From Vibrio cyclitrophicus (lineage in GTDB: Bacteria; Pseudomonadota; Gammaproteobacteria; Enterobacterales; Vibrionaceae): DNA of 64,000 nucleotides. Both the position numbers and the translations under genes were made by a program. Where the stretch lies: assembly GCF_024347435.1 (NCBI RefSeq), contig NZ_AP025481.1, positions 868,001 to 932,000 on the forward strand, given 5' to 3'. The notes beneath the pieces were generated by a model. It ran no database searches. It was not told the DNA's origin and was given only the letters and a program-made list of their open reading frames with translations. Of this stretch, positions 1-9,096 are shown piece after piece (positions within the stretch are counted from its first letter, which is position 1; the number at the start of each line of letters is the position of its first letter).

Positions 1-48
1 CTTCTTGCGTAGGCGACGATTTTTGTTTTCGATTTTATCTAATTTCAT
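1..48 (-). CDS. yggL: YggL-like protein, 5' end only (runs off the left edge)
   Basis: A minus-strand frame opens with ATG at 46-48 and runs off the window after 16 codons. A GAGAG-type ribosome binding site lies just upstream. The visible peptide contains NKNRRLRKK, which matches the basic N-terminus of YggL (DUF469), a small protein reported to associate with the 50S ribosomal subunit. Only this stretch can be seen, so the assignment rests on one short motif and on the start and RBS arrangement. Confidence 0.55.
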   Translation of the reverse strand, partial: MKLDKIENKNRRLRKK

Positions 49-183
49 AACTGTCTCTCTTTTCGTTTAATAGAGCATTTATACACAGTTCCTAGCTAAT
101 CCCCAAGAGTTTTGTATTACACAATAGCCTTAACGGCAAAAATCGTGCTACAGAAACAAAACCTTAATCAAAACTATAAAAAC

Positions 184-222
184 TTGTCACTTAACTGCTT
201 CACGATTGGTCACACATTGACC
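184..222. promoter_or_regulatory. Possible Pho-box-like site and adjacent palindrome upstream of PhoX-type gene
   Basis: About 100 bases before the phosphatase start lies TTGTCACTTAACTGCTTCA (184-202). It loosely resembles two 7-base PhoB half-sites (CTGTCAT type) 11 bases apart. It is followed by a perfect 5-bp inverted repeat, GGTCA-N5-TGACC (208-222). PhoX genes are often phosphate-regulated, which is why the site was sought. The match is partial and the call is tentative. Confidence 0.22.
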
Positions 223-302
223 CAAGTTATTAACTCATTCGTTGATAGCTGGGTTACTCATGAATAACAAACAATAAAGTCAGCCAACAGGAAGCAGTAG
301 CG

Positions 303-2339
303 ATGAGCAAGGAAACATTTAATAGCACTCGTTTCAACAAGAGCAAAAACAAACCTTTCGAAGAAGTATTAGACGCCAACCTATCAAGAAGAAACGTATT
401 GAAAGGCGGTTTGGGTATCAGCGCAATGACAGCCTTTGGTGCATTTGGACTTTCCGGGTGTAACTCTTCTAGTCCAAATGCTTCTGTCGGTAATGGTTCA
501 GGCGCCTCAAGTGCTGTACTGAACTTTGATTCGATTCCGGGTTCACTTACCGATGCGGTTTCCGTTCCACAAGGGTATGTTGCACAAGTTTTAGTCCCAT
601 GGGGAACACCTCTAAACGCACAGGGCAGCTCATGGAAAGATGACGGCAGTAATACGAGCACCGATCAGCTCAATGCGCTAGGCATGCATCACGATGGTAT
701 GCACTTTTTCCCGCTAGACGACAGTGATACTGATGGCTTGCTATGTATTAACCACGAGTACATAGATACTTCCGCACTGCACCCCAGCGGCCCGACGATT
801 GTGGGGGGTGTTCGCACTATCGTCGATGAAGTTCGTAAAGAAATTAACGCTCATGGTGTATCTGTCGTACGAATTCAACTTGAAGACAATATGTGGACAC
901 TGGTCGATAATGATCCACTCAACCGTCGTTATACTGGTGCAACGGTCATGGACCTATCGGGACCTGTTGCGAACACAGAGTTGACCGTAACCCGCTTCTC
1001 ACAAGATGGCAGCCAAGCTCGCGGTACACTAAACAACTGTGGAAATGGTTTTACTCCTTGGGGCACTTATCTAACGTGTGAAGAAAACTGGCCAGGGTAC
1101 TTTGTGAATACTGGCATTCGAACTGAAGAACAAAACCGTATTGGTATCGATGATCAAAACACACGTTACTTATGGGAAACTTTGGCAGGTAATGCAGAAG
1201 AACGTTTGGATGAATTTACTCGATTTGACGTAGAACCGACCGGCACAAGTTCAATTGACGATTACCGTAATGAAGCAAATGGTCACGGTTATATTGTTGA
1301 AATTGACCCATATACGCAAAACTCTCGTGCCAAAAAGCGTACTGCCCTAGGTCGTTTCCGTCATGAAGGTTGTACTTTTGGTAAGCTTGAAGAAGGTCAA
1401 CCAGTGGTGTTCTACTCTGGTCACGACTCTCGCTTTGAGTACCTATATAAGTTTGAATCAACAGCCAACTGGGACCCAGCAGATGCAAACCCTTCAAATC
1501 GCTTGACAGCTGGTGATAAATACATGGATGAAGGTACGTTGTACGTGGCGCGCTTCAACGAAGACAGCACCGGTACTTGGCTGCCGCTAACACTAGAAAG
1601 TACCACTGTTTCTGGAGGTACACTGGCGGACAACTTTAACTCGTTAGCAGAAATAATCCTAAACACGGCAGGTGCCGCCGACCTTGTTGGAGCCACTCCA
1701 ATGGATCGTCCGGAGTGGTGTACAGTAGACCCATACACTGGTTCTGTATATCTAACGTTAACCAACAACACTTCTCGTACCGATGAAACAAACGCAGCAA
1801 ACCCACGTTTGAACAACAAATTTGGTCATGTGATTCGTTGGGATGAGAGTGAAGCTGCATCAGACTTTACATGGGATATTTTTGTGTTCGGTTCACCAGC
1901 CAATGGTGATGCAGACACTAACCGTTCAAGTTTGACTGACATGAACCAATTTGCGAGTCCGGACGGCTTAGCGTTTGATCCCCGCGGTATTTTGTGGATT
2001 CAAACCGATAACGGTGCAGACGAAGTTACGTCTTATACTAATGATCAAATGCTCGCAGTCGTACCATCAAAGCTGACAGATGAAAATGGCACTCAAGAAG
2101 TGGTTGGTGCCGATAATCAAGCAGAGCTCAAGCGCTTCTTTGTTGGCCCTAACGGTTGTGAAGTAACAGGCTTTACCATCAGCCCAGATTACAAGTCATT
2201 ATTTGTAAACATTCAGCACCCTGGCAACTGGCCATACAGCACCGATGCAGCAGAAGAAACGCCATCAGGAGTTTCAGTTCGCCCAAGAGCATCTACAGTT
2301 GTGATTCGTCGTGAAGACGGCGGTGAAATCGCGGTTTAA
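303..2339 (+). CDS. PhoX-type (DUF839) alkaline phosphatase, Tat-exported
   Basis: 678 aa. The N-terminus carries the twin-arginine motif SRRNVLKGG (about residues 29-37), a hydrophobic stretch, and LSGC at the end of it, which could act as a lipobox. Export as a folded, metal-loaded protein, possibly lipid-anchored, is therefore likely. The body has typical PhoX/DUF839 segments: a C-terminal SPDGLAFDPRGILWIQTDN block, and GCEVTGFTISPD followed by NIQHPG. Members of this family are calcium/iron-dependent phosphomonoesterases that release phosphate from organic esters in the periplasm or outside the cell. An AGGA Shine-Dalgarno precedes the ATG. The gene stands alone and ends in a strong terminator. 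The family call is firm; the substrate is not visible. Confidence 0.88.
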   Translation: MSKETFNSTRFNKSKNKPFEEVLDANLSRRNVLKGGLGISAMTAFGAFGLSGCNSSSPNASVGNGSGASSAVLNFDSIPGSLTDAVSVPQGYVAQVLVPWGTPLNAQGSSWKDDGSNTSTDQLNALGMHHDGMHFFPLDDSDTDGLLCINHEYIDTSALHPSGPTIVGGVRTIVDEVRKEINAHGVSVVRIQLEDNMWTLVDNDPLNRRYTGATVMDLSGPVANTELTVTRFSQDGSQARGTLNNCGNGFTPWGTYLTCEENWPGYFVNTGIRTEEQNRIGIDDQNTRYLWETLAGNAEERLDEFTRFDVEPTGTSSIDDYRNEANGHGYIVEIDPYTQNSRAKKRTALGRFRHEGCTFGKLEEGQPVVFYSGHDSRFEYLYKFESTANWDPADANPSNRLTAGDKYMDEGTLYVARFNEDSTGTWLPLTLESTTVSGGTLADNFNSLAEIILNTAGAADLVGATPMDRPEWCTVDPYTGSVYLTLTNNTSRTDETNAANPRLNNKFGHVIRWDESEAASDFTWDIFVFGSPANGDADTNRSSLTDMNQFASPDGLAFDPRGILWIQTDNGADEVTSYTNDQMLAVVPSKLTDENGTQEVVGADNQAELKRFFVGPNGCEVTGFTISPDYKSLFVNIQHPGNWPYSTDAAEETPSGVSVRPRASTVVIRREDGGEIAV

Positions 2340-2407
2340 TAAGCAAATCTAGCTAAGATCAGTAACCTTACTGTTATCTAGCTTCTGTTCGCTAGCTAAA
2401 TCAAATC

Positions 2408-2446
2408 AAAAAGAGCGATAAGGCTAAATACCCTATCGCTCTTTTT
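2408..2446. terminator. Bidirectional rho-independent terminator
   Basis: AAAAAGAGCGATAAGG pairs with CCCTATCGCTCTTTTT across a 7-base loop, with T runs on both strands. It lies between the convergent PhoX-type and LysE-type genes and can serve both. Confidence 0.85.
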
Positions 2447-2494
2447 ATATTCTATGAACTAGCTAACCCGTTGAGCATCGTTAGCTAACCAGAA

Positions 2495-3115
2495 TTAGCT
2501 CACAAACAACCACACGCCAACGCCCATCATTAACGTACCAGCAATACGGTTCATCAACTTAACGTTATCGGCTTTACCCAGCATATGTTTTAGGCTCTTA
2601 CCACCTGTCGCATACAAGGTCATGCAGACAAATTCAGAAACGAGAATAATAGAAACAAGAATAAACAACTGAGGCGCCAAATCGACATTACTATTAATGA
2701 AAGGAGGCAGTAATGAAATCATGAACGCCCAACCTTTCGGGTTGGCAATTGCTGTCACGAAACCTTGTACCACAAGGTCCCAATCATTGTTCACTTCAGT
2801 TGTTTGATTATCAGTACTGATCGCCAACTTGCCTCTTGAACGCCACATCTGAACACCCAAATAGAACAAGTAGCTTGCACCCACAAATTTGAAGGCCGTA
2901 AATAACCATGGATAATTAAGCATAATAGAAGCAATACCCAGTACCGCTGCGACAGAAACCACAGCGACACCGGCCAGTTCACCGATCATCATCCATAATG
3001 TACGTTTGTAACCAATGCTCATACCCAATGTCAAAGCTAAGGTCATACACATCCCAGGCGTAATTGATACGAAGAAAAACGTGGGAATAAAAGCCCAAAG
3101 TAGTGCGCTATCCAT
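2495..3115 (-). CDS. LysE/RhtB-family amino-acid exporter
   Basis: 206 aa from the ATG at 3113-3115 (MDSALLWAFIPTFFF). This is the usual length and N-terminus for LysE/RhtB carriers, which expel amino acids or homoserine-type compounds across the inner membrane. Several hydrophobic segments span the protein, with the conserved early segment ITPGMCMTLALTLGMSIG. The frame is open upstream to 3271, but that extension is rejected: it contains the helicase terminator at 3231-3259, while AGGTAATAAT directly before 3115 gives a good RBS. The transported substrate cannot be told from sequence. Confidence 0.85.
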   Translation of the reverse strand: MDSALLWAFIPTFFFVSITPGMCMTLALTLGMSIGYKRTLWMMIGELAGVAVVSVAAVLGIASIMLNYPWLFTAFKFVGASYLFYLGVQMWRSRGKLAISTDNQTTEVNNDWDLVVQGFVTAIANPKGWAFMISLLPPFINSNVDLAPQLFILVSIILVSEFVCMTLYATGGKSLKHMLGKADNVKLMNRIAGTLMMGVGVWLFVS

Positions 3116-3230
3116 ATTATTACCTATCGACTTATTTTTATTTAATGGTTCTTGTTTCTTGATCGGGCTTGAAATGAAGCGAGGTTGAAACGAAGTAGTA
3201 ATGACAATAAACAATCTTACTAAAAATACA

Positions 3231-3259
3231 AACAAAAAGAGCCACATAACAGTGGCTCT
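3231..3259 (-). terminator. Terminator of the DEAD-box helicase gene
   Basis: Read on the minus strand, AGAGCCAC and GTGGCTCT form an 8-bp stem with a 6-base loop, followed by TTTTTG. It lies about 20 bases after the helicase stop codon. Confidence 0.8.
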
Positions 3260-3277
3260 ATTCAACACCAACCGTAA

Positions 3278-4564
3278 TTACTTACGACGGTTTTTAATTC
3301 GCTTCATCATAGTCAAACGACGCTCAGCACTTGCTTGATCTTGAGGCTCTTCGCTCGCGTTGTTCTTGCGACCCTGACGGTTTTTGTAAGCCGATTTTGT
3401 GTTCAACTTCTCAATGTAAGCATCACGTTTCTTCGGTTCATAACCTGGTTGTTCGACACGGCGAATACGTTGTTGAATAAGTGTTTCAACTTGAACAACA
3501 GTCAACTCTTCTTCGCGGTTAACGAAAGAGATTGCATGACCTTGTTTACCAGCGCGGCCTGTACGACCAATACGGTGAACGTAATCTTCCGCTAGGAAAG
3601 GCATGTCGTAATTAATTACGTGTGGCAAGTCTTCAATATCAAGGCCGCGGGCTGCAACATCGGTTGCTACCATTACACGAGCTCTGCCTTCTTTAAAGTC
3701 ATCTAATGCACGACGACGAGCACTTTGCGCTTTATCACCGTGGCAAAGAACCGCTTTGATACCATCTAACTTAAGTTCTTTAACTACGTCATTCGCTGTT
3801 TCTTTGTAGTTCACAAACACAAGTACTTGGCGCCAGTTTTTACGACCAATCAGTTCAGAAAGCAGTTCTGTTTTACGTTCTTGATCCACTGGATAAACCA
3901 CGTGGCCCACCGTGGCGGCCGTTGAGTTTTCACGTTCAACACTGATGCGCTTTGGTTTACGTAGAATATCAACTGAAAGTTGGTTTAACTGAGTTGATGT
4001 TGTTGCCGAGAACATCATGATTTGTGGAGACGTTTCTACATCCAACATGATCTTACGAACGGCATTGATGAAGCCCATATCGAGGATTCGGTCAGCTTCA
4101 TCAAACACTAGGAACTCTAGATTAGCAATCGACACGTTACCCGCTTCCAAGTGCTCTTCTAAACGGCCTGGTGTTGCAACCAGAATATCAACACCCAGTT
4201 CTAATTGACGAACCTGTGAAGACATTTTGTTACCACCATAAACCGCAGCAACGCTTAGTTCAGTGTATTTCACGTAGTCTTTAATGTTTTGAGCGATCTG
4301 TGCAGCAAGCTCACGAGTTGGCGCTAGAATAAGTCCACGAGCCGTGCCACGAGAGGCTTTTTTATCACTGTTCAATAGATGCTGAATAACAGGCAATGAG
4401 AATGCCGCTGTTTTACCCGTACCGGTTTGAGCAGTAGCAAAAATATCATGGCCTTTACGAGCCATTGGAATCGCTTTTTGTTGAATTGGAGTGAGTTTTT
4501 CATAACCACACTCAGTCAACGCTTTGACTAATTCAGGAGCAAAACCTTGAGAAGAAAATGACAT
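3278..4564 (-). CDS. rhlE: DEAD-box ATP-dependent RNA helicase, RhlE type
   Basis: 428 aa. All hallmark motifs are in order: a Q-motif near residue 25 (LTPIQQKAIP), Walker A AQTGTGKT, PTRELAAQ, TPGR, the DEAD box (FDEADRILDMGF), SATTS (motif III), and HRIGRTGRAG (motif VI). The tail after about residue 375 is basic and Lys/Arg-rich, as in RhlE relatives that act on ribosome assembly or mRNA decay. It unwinds short RNA duplexes with ATP in the cytoplasm. A CRP-like site lies about 65 bases upstream and a terminator follows. RhlE-type is the best subgroup match by overall layout; RhlB or SrmB are less likely. Confidence 0.88.
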   Translation of the reverse strand: MSFSSQGFAPELVKALTECGYEKLTPIQQKAIPMARKGHDIFATAQTGTGKTAAFSLPVIQHLLNSDKKASRGTARGLILAPTRELAAQIAQNIKDYVKYTELSVAAVYGGNKMSSQVRQLELGVDILVATPGRLEEHLEAGNVSIANLEFLVFDEADRILDMGFINAVRKIMLDVETSPQIMMFSATTSTQLNQLSVDILRKPKRISVERENSTAATVGHVVYPVDQERKTELLSELIGRKNWRQVLVFVNYKETANDVVKELKLDGIKAVLCHGDKAQSARRRALDDFKEGRARVMVATDVAARGLDIEDLPHVINYDMPFLAEDYVHRIGRTGRAGKQGHAISFVNREEELTVVQVETLIQQRIRRVEQPGYEPKKRDAYIEKLNTKSAYKNRQGRKNNASEEPQDQASAERRLTMMKRIKNRRK

Positions 4565-4629
4565 TGTTACGGGTTCCTTAAGCAGACAGCCTACATTCTT
4601 ATTTCAGCCGAGCACTATAAAGTAATTAG

Positions 4630-4645
4630 AGTGATTTATCTCACA
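4630..4645. promoter_or_regulatory. CRP-like site upstream of the helicase gene
   Basis: AGTGA-TTTATC-TCACA matches the CRP consensus TGTGA-N6-TCACA at 9 of 10 core positions with the correct 6-base spacer. It lies 66-81 bases before the helicase start. This is a pattern match only. Confidence 0.4.
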
Positions 4646-4745
4646 TTTATCGTGATATAACGCAAACTTTCTCATTTAATCGGGTGTTTACCTCACCATC
4701 CGCGAAGCAAACACCAGAATCATCATTCCAAACAGGATAATTGGG

Positions 4746-5729
4746 CTATTTGATACCACACAACTTGAGTAGAATCTGCTCGAGATCACCCCAAGGCATT
4801 AACTGCGAATCGATCACTTCCAGTCGGGATTCAAAGCCATCAAGGGAAATTTCATTCACTGATACTACTTGATTCGCGACGTTAAACGCATAGCAGCCTT
4901 GATTAGTATTCACGACAGCTTTTACACGCTCAGCCGTCAGATCCGACAGCATTGAGAACAGCGCATCGAAATCAAATTTATGCTCTGCACCAAACAGCCA
5001 GCCACAACTAAAGTAACCCTGCCCTTTGTTCTCTTTTCGAATGAACGCTTCACCGGGAGGAAGTAGGAATTGAGGTTCTTGTTCGGCGTGATCATGATGG
5101 TGCGATTCAATATGAGATGAAGCACTGCCGTGTACTCTTTCGATATCTAACACTTCCAAAGGCACTTCACCATCATGGATTAACTTGTGGAACACTTTTG
5201 ATGGCGATTGGTTAGTGACCCAGTCATTAAATACATCGATATCTTCAGAATGCACTAAATCAACCTTAGTGCCTAAAATCACATCAGCACTGCCTAGCTG
5301 ATCGTTAAAGTTCTGATTCAAGGTGTACTTTTCATTAGATAGATTTCGTGGGTCAACCAAACCAAGCGTCGCTTTTAAATCAACATACGGTGTGTATTGT
5401 TCTGAAGTCAGCGTAGCAATAACCTGCTTAGGGTGGCCAAGTCCTGTTGGCTCAATCAACAAGCGATCAGGCTTCTGACGAAGCAAAGCGTTGATACCCA
5501 CCGACATTGGAACGCCAGCCGTACAACACATACAACCACCTGGCACTTCTTTAATTAGAGCTCCTTGATCTGTCATCAATGCCCCATCAATACCGATTTC
5601 CCCGAACTCATTAACCAGAACAGCCCAGCTTTCATTTTCAGGTTTATTTTTTAGCAGGTTCAAAATAGCGGTTGTCTTACCAACACCCAGAAAACCCGTG
5701 ATTATGTTTGTAGGAACTTTTTTGGTCAT
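4746..5729 (-). CDS. CobW/COG0523-family GTPase (metallochaperone type)
   Basis: 327 aa. It has a P-loop (GFLGVGKTT, residues 12-20) and the metal-binding CxCC motif typical of COG0523 proteins (GGCMCCT: C66, C68, C69). A His-rich loop, HIESHHHDHAE, lies near residue 205, followed by a C-terminal CobW_C domain. Members couple GTP hydrolysis to delivery of zinc or another metal to client enzymes, often under zinc limitation. It is transcribed away from a 41-codon frame, and the intergenic region has an AT-rich Fur-like motif. AGGAGG immediately upstream is an excellent RBS. The exact metal (Zn, Co or Fe) and the client are unknown. Confidence 0.85.
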   Translation of the reverse strand: MTKKVPTNIITGFLGVGKTTAILNLLKNKPENESWAVLVNEFGEIGIDGALMTDQGALIKEVPGGCMCCTAGVPMSVGINALLRQKPDRLLIEPTGLGHPKQVIATLTSEQYTPYVDLKATLGLVDPRNLSNEKYTLNQNFNDQLGSADVILGTKVDLVHSEDIDVFNDWVTNQSPSKVFHKLIHDGEVPLEVLDIERVHGSASSHIESHHHDHAEQEPQFLLPPGEAFIRKENKGQGYFSCGWLFGAEHKFDFDALFSMLSDLTAERVKAVVNTNQGCYAFNVANQVVSVNEISLDGFESRLEVIDSQLMPWGDLEQILLKLCGIK

Positions 5730-5749
5730 ATCAGTCCTCCTTTTTTAGG

Positions 5750-5832
5750 GAGTATATACTCAATTAACGAAAAGTTGACCCCAATCGCTTGTTTATACTG
5801 AGAATGATTTATAGAGGAATGATAATTAATAG
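5750..5832. promoter_or_regulatory. Promoter region of the CobW-type gene with palindrome and Fur-like motif
   Basis: GAGTATATACTC (5750-5761) is a perfect 12-base palindrome that overlaps a minus-strand -10-like TATACT. AATGATAATTAATAG (5818-5832) matches part of a Fur box (AATGATAAT core). No convincing Zur consensus was found. Regulation by metal is an inference from the gene family and these motifs. Confidence 0.25.
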
Positions 5833-5833
5833 A

Positions 5834-5959
5834 ATGGCAAGGGATAAGCAGGAGAGATTAAAAGCGGGAATGGATGATCCAGACGAACTAAAGGCGTACT
5901 TCATCAGTACGCCTCACCCTCGTTACTCAATCGTGAGTTCGCGAATCAGGAAGCCTTAA
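5834..5959 (+). CDS. Possible small protein, 41 aa, unknown
   Basis: ATG to TAA encodes 41 aa, starting MARDKQERLKAGMDD and ending SSRIRKP. The composition is charged and soluble-looking, with no membrane segment. GAGGA lies 15 bases upstream, which is far for an RBS; an in-frame ATG at 5819 would sit too close to it. Within the frame is a perfect 9-bp inverted repeat (AGGCGTACT/AGTACGCCT, 5892-5914), so the region might instead encode a structured RNA. No family is recognised. From its stop to clcA (5960-6280) nothing else was found. Confidence 0.3.
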   Translation: MARDKQERLKAGMDDPDELKAYFISTPHPRYSIVSSRIRKP

Positions 5960-6280
5960 ATATCGACCTGAACAATTAACGAGGAACTAAAACTTTATTT
6001 CTGAATCCATCCAAATTGTGTGTAAAACCTCACTTCTCCTTGCGGTTTGTTATGTTGCTTTACGATTTAACTATGGTTCATTTTTGGGGATATTCAAGCC
6101 ACCGCCAGATAATCGATCAAAATTGTGACGGTGATACCACTATTACCCATAGATTCCATAAATGGAATGAACGCACTCCATAAATGAAATTCAACTTTTC
6201 ATCTTTATTACTATAGGATATGTATAGGAAGCGTATAATTCATAACAGCCCCGCCTTATCGACACAGGAACCTAACCTCA

Positions 6281-7687
6281 ATGACCAGAAGAGAGAAAAT
6301 TAAGCAGTCCTTACTCGCAAAAATGCCAAGGGATGCTATCAACCAATTTCTCTCTAGAGACAAAACACCCGCTTCTGTCCTCTTTCTTTCTTGTATCGTT
6401 GGCGTGCTTGCTGGGGTTGTTGGCACCTATTTCGAAGTAGCCGTTCATTTCATTTCAGAAACTCGTACCGATTGGCTAAAAGATGAAATTACCAATTTTG
6501 TTCCTCTTTGGTTAGCCGCTTTTATTATCAGTGCAGCATTCTCTTTTATTGGATATTTCCTTGTACATCGCTTTGCTCCAGAAGCCGCAGGTTCAGGTAT
6601 ACCTGAAATTGAAGGTGCTATGGACGGAATGCGTCCTGTTCGATGGTGGCGAGTATTGCCAGTCAAATTCTTTGGAGGTATGGGAGCACTAGGTTCAGGT
6701 ATGGTTTTAGGCCGTGAAGGGCCGACTGTTCAAATGGGCGGCAGTATTGGTCGTATGGTAACTGATATTTTTCGCGTCAAAGATGATGATACTCGACACT
6801 CGCTGCTTGCTTCAGGAGCGGCTGGTGGTTTAGCTGCAGCATTCAATGCGCCACTAGCGGGAATCATGTTCGTCGTCGAAGAGATGAGACCCCAATTCCG
6901 CTACTCGCTCATTTCGATCAAAGCAGTGATCATCTCTGCTATTTCAGCCAATATTGTTTTTCGTTCCATCAATGGACAATCGGCCGTTATCACGATGCCT
7001 CAATATCAACCACCGGAATTAAATGCGCTTTGGTTGTTCTTGTTATTAGGCGTATTGTTCGGTTTGTTTGGCGTAATTTTCAATAAACTGATCACGCTGT
7101 CGCAAGACTTATTTGTTGCGATACACAAAAATGACCGCAAACGCTATTTAATCACCGGCACCCTGCTTGGTGGCTGCTTTGGCTTGTTACTGCTTTACAT
7201 ACCTGAATTAACAGGCGGTGGTATTGGTATCATCCCGAATATCACTAATGGTGGTTACAGTGCAAACGTACTGCTGCTGATCTTTTTAGGACGTGTTATC
7301 ACCACCCTACTTTGCTTCGGTTCAGGCGCTCCTGGCGGCATCTTTGCACCGATGCTCGCACTAGGTACACTCTTTGGTTACGCCTTTGGGCTTACTACAG
7401 CAGCATTCTTCCCAGAACTGAATATTGAACCGGGTATGTTTGCGATTGCAGGTATGGGAGCTTTGTTTGCTGCTACGGTACGAGCACCCATTACAGGTAT
7501 ACTATTGGTTATTGAAATGACCAATAACTACTATCTTATTCTACCGTTGATCATCACTTGCTTAGGGGCAGTTATCATTGCTCAAATGCTAGGTGGGCAG
7601 CCAATTTACAGTCAATTACTTAACCGTACGCTGAAAAACGAGAAGCTCAGACAGCAAGATCTCCCACAGCAAGATGAAGCACGTTAG
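6281..7687 (+). CDS. clcA: H+/Cl- exchange transporter ClcA
   Basis: 468 aa, close to E. coli ClcA (473). The three Cl- selectivity signatures are intact: GSGIPEIEG (about 105), GREGP (about 146, with the gating Glu) and [11 protein letters not shown]. The internal proton glutamate lies in VVEEMRPQF, and the C-terminal PIYSQLLNR supplies the coordinating Tyr. It exchanges two chloride ions for one proton at the inner membrane and supports survival in strong acid. AGGA lies 11 bases before the start. It appears monocistronic. The call rests on the complete set of catalytic residues. Confidence 0.93.
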   Translation: MTRREKIKQSLLAKMPRDAINQFLSRDKTPASVLFLSCIVGVLAGVVGTYFEVAVHFISETRTDWLKDEITNFVPLWLAAFIISAAFSFIGYFLVHRFAPEAAGSGIPEIEGAMDGMRPVRWWRVLPVKFFGGMGALGSGMVLGREGPTVQMGGSIGRMVTDIFRVKDDDTRHSLLASGAAGGLAAAFNAPLAGIMFVVEEMRPQFRYSLISIKAVIISAISANIVFRSINGQSAVITMPQYQPPELNALWLFLLLGVLFGLFGVIFNKLITLSQDLFVAIHKNDRKRYLITGTLLGGCFGLLLLYIPELTGGGIGIIPNITNGGYSANVLLLIFLGRVITTLLCFGSGAPGGIFAPMLALGTLFGYAFGLTTAAFFPELNIEPGMFAIAGMGALFAATVRAPITGILLVIEMTNNYYLILPLIITCLGAVIIAQMLGGQPIYSQLLNRTLKNEKLRQQDLPQQDEAR

Positions 7688-7973
7688 CGACATTGTATGC
7701 ATTACATCTCTGTGATAGGTCAGTACAAAAAGTTAGCTAATTACAAATAACTCAAGAAATAAAGCACACTTTCCCCGTGCTTAATGTCCCGATTCCGCAT
7801 CAAAATCAAAAAAGCAAACGTTAAACTTGCTATCATCCACTCAAAATTATTTGAGTGCTCTTAACATCTATTGATGGCATAACTGAACGTTCTAGCTAGA
7901 ACAGACATTCGATAATTCACTCAAATACTATAAACACCTCACATTCTATAAATTATTAAGTTGGAGCAAGTCG

Positions 7974-8954
7974 TTGAACTGGAGAAGATTAACCCAGGTA
8001 AAAAATGTGCCGCCATCTCAGGCGTCTTTAGCACTTGGAGTAATTGGACTAGGACAAGCATGGGCTTTATATGTCCCAGGCATTGGTGAAATCATTCGCC
8101 CTTACCTAGCTTCATTTGGCGCACTATTATTGCTGCCCGTTTTATTTCGTTACCTAACGAGTTTAAACACTTTCTTAAATGATATACGCCATCCCTTAAG
8201 TGGTAGTTTGATGGCACCAATGAGCATGGCGCTTCTTATCCTGTGTGATTATTTAGCCGAGATCTCTGCAGTCATTGCTTACCCCGTCTGGTTCTGCGCG
8301 TTGTTGTTGCACTTTACAATGATGGTATTGTTCTTTAGTTTCCAGATCATCAATTTCAAAATGTCGAACATTGTACCAAGTTGGTTTCTGTATCCGGTGG
8401 GCTTGATAAGCAGTTCGTTAGCGGGCACACAATTTGGACACACCGTCTTTTCAGAAACACTTGCAGCCACTTGTATTGGCATCTATTTTCTTATGCTGCC
8501 AGTGGTATTGTACCGCTTAGTATTCGAAGGAAATCTACCCCGGCGAGCAAGGCCAACACTGGCCATTATGGCGGCTCCGGTGAACCTGTCTTTAGCCGCT
8601 TACTTGGTAAATTTCGACAATCCAGACCCGATTCTTACTGGCGCGTTGGCAGGCATTGCTATCACGATGACTTTACTCATTTACTTATGCTACATCCGAT
8701 TAATGCGCCTAAAGTTCCAGCCTTCGATTGCTGCCGTCACCTTCCCTTCCGTTATCAGCGCGATAGCTATGCACCGCCTAACTACGTTTTTCGGCGCTGA
8801 ATATCCACAATGGTATTGGCTGCATAAATTCGGTTTCTTTGAACTGACCATCGCAACCATCTTAGTGATTTGGGTTGCAGGTGGTTACGTGAAAATGTAC
8901 TGGCCAGAGTTTTTTGATGCTGAATATATGTCTAAGAAGATCAAGCGCCTTTAA
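7974..8954 (+). CDS. TDT-family (TehA/SLAC1-like) membrane transporter
   Basis: 326 aa starting at TTG (7974), chosen because GGAG lies 7 bases upstream and no better in-frame ATG exists nearby. About ten hydrophobic helices run through the protein, in the pattern of the tellurite-resistance/dicarboxylate transporter family, whose TehA and SLAC1 members form anion channels. Segments such as SFGALLLLPVLFRYL and APVNLSLAAYLVNF fit this family. The substrate cannot be inferred. It is on the same strand as clcA but separated by 286 bases in which no gene is seen. Confidence 0.72.
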   Translation: MNWRRLTQVKNVPPSQASLALGVIGLGQAWALYVPGIGEIIRPYLASFGALLLLPVLFRYLTSLNTFLNDIRHPLSGSLMAPMSMALLILCDYLAEISAVIAYPVWFCALLLHFTMMVLFFSFQIINFKMSNIVPSWFLYPVGLISSSLAGTQFGHTVFSETLAATCIGIYFLMLPVVLYRLVFEGNLPRRARPTLAIMAAPVNLSLAAYLVNFDNPDPILTGALAGIAITMTLLIYLCYIRLMRLKFQPSIAAVTFPSVISAIAMHRLTTFFGAEYPQWYWLHKFGFFELTIATILVIWVAGGYVKMYWPEFFDAEYMSKKIKRL

Positions 8955-9096
8955 AGCTAAACCAAGTAAAATACGGAGCGCGTATCACCACGGATACTCG
9001 CACCGTAAGCACATGAGAAACTTATATGCTGGCTATTGGCTAGTTGGTGTTAGATGTTATGCTCCAACCAATAACGTCAATAACCTGTTTACCTTA

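Noticed and set aside
3116..3271. 52-codon N-terminal extension of the LysE-type exporter
   Set aside because: It contains the helicase terminator, does not match the family N-terminus, and a good RBS precedes the ATG at 3115.
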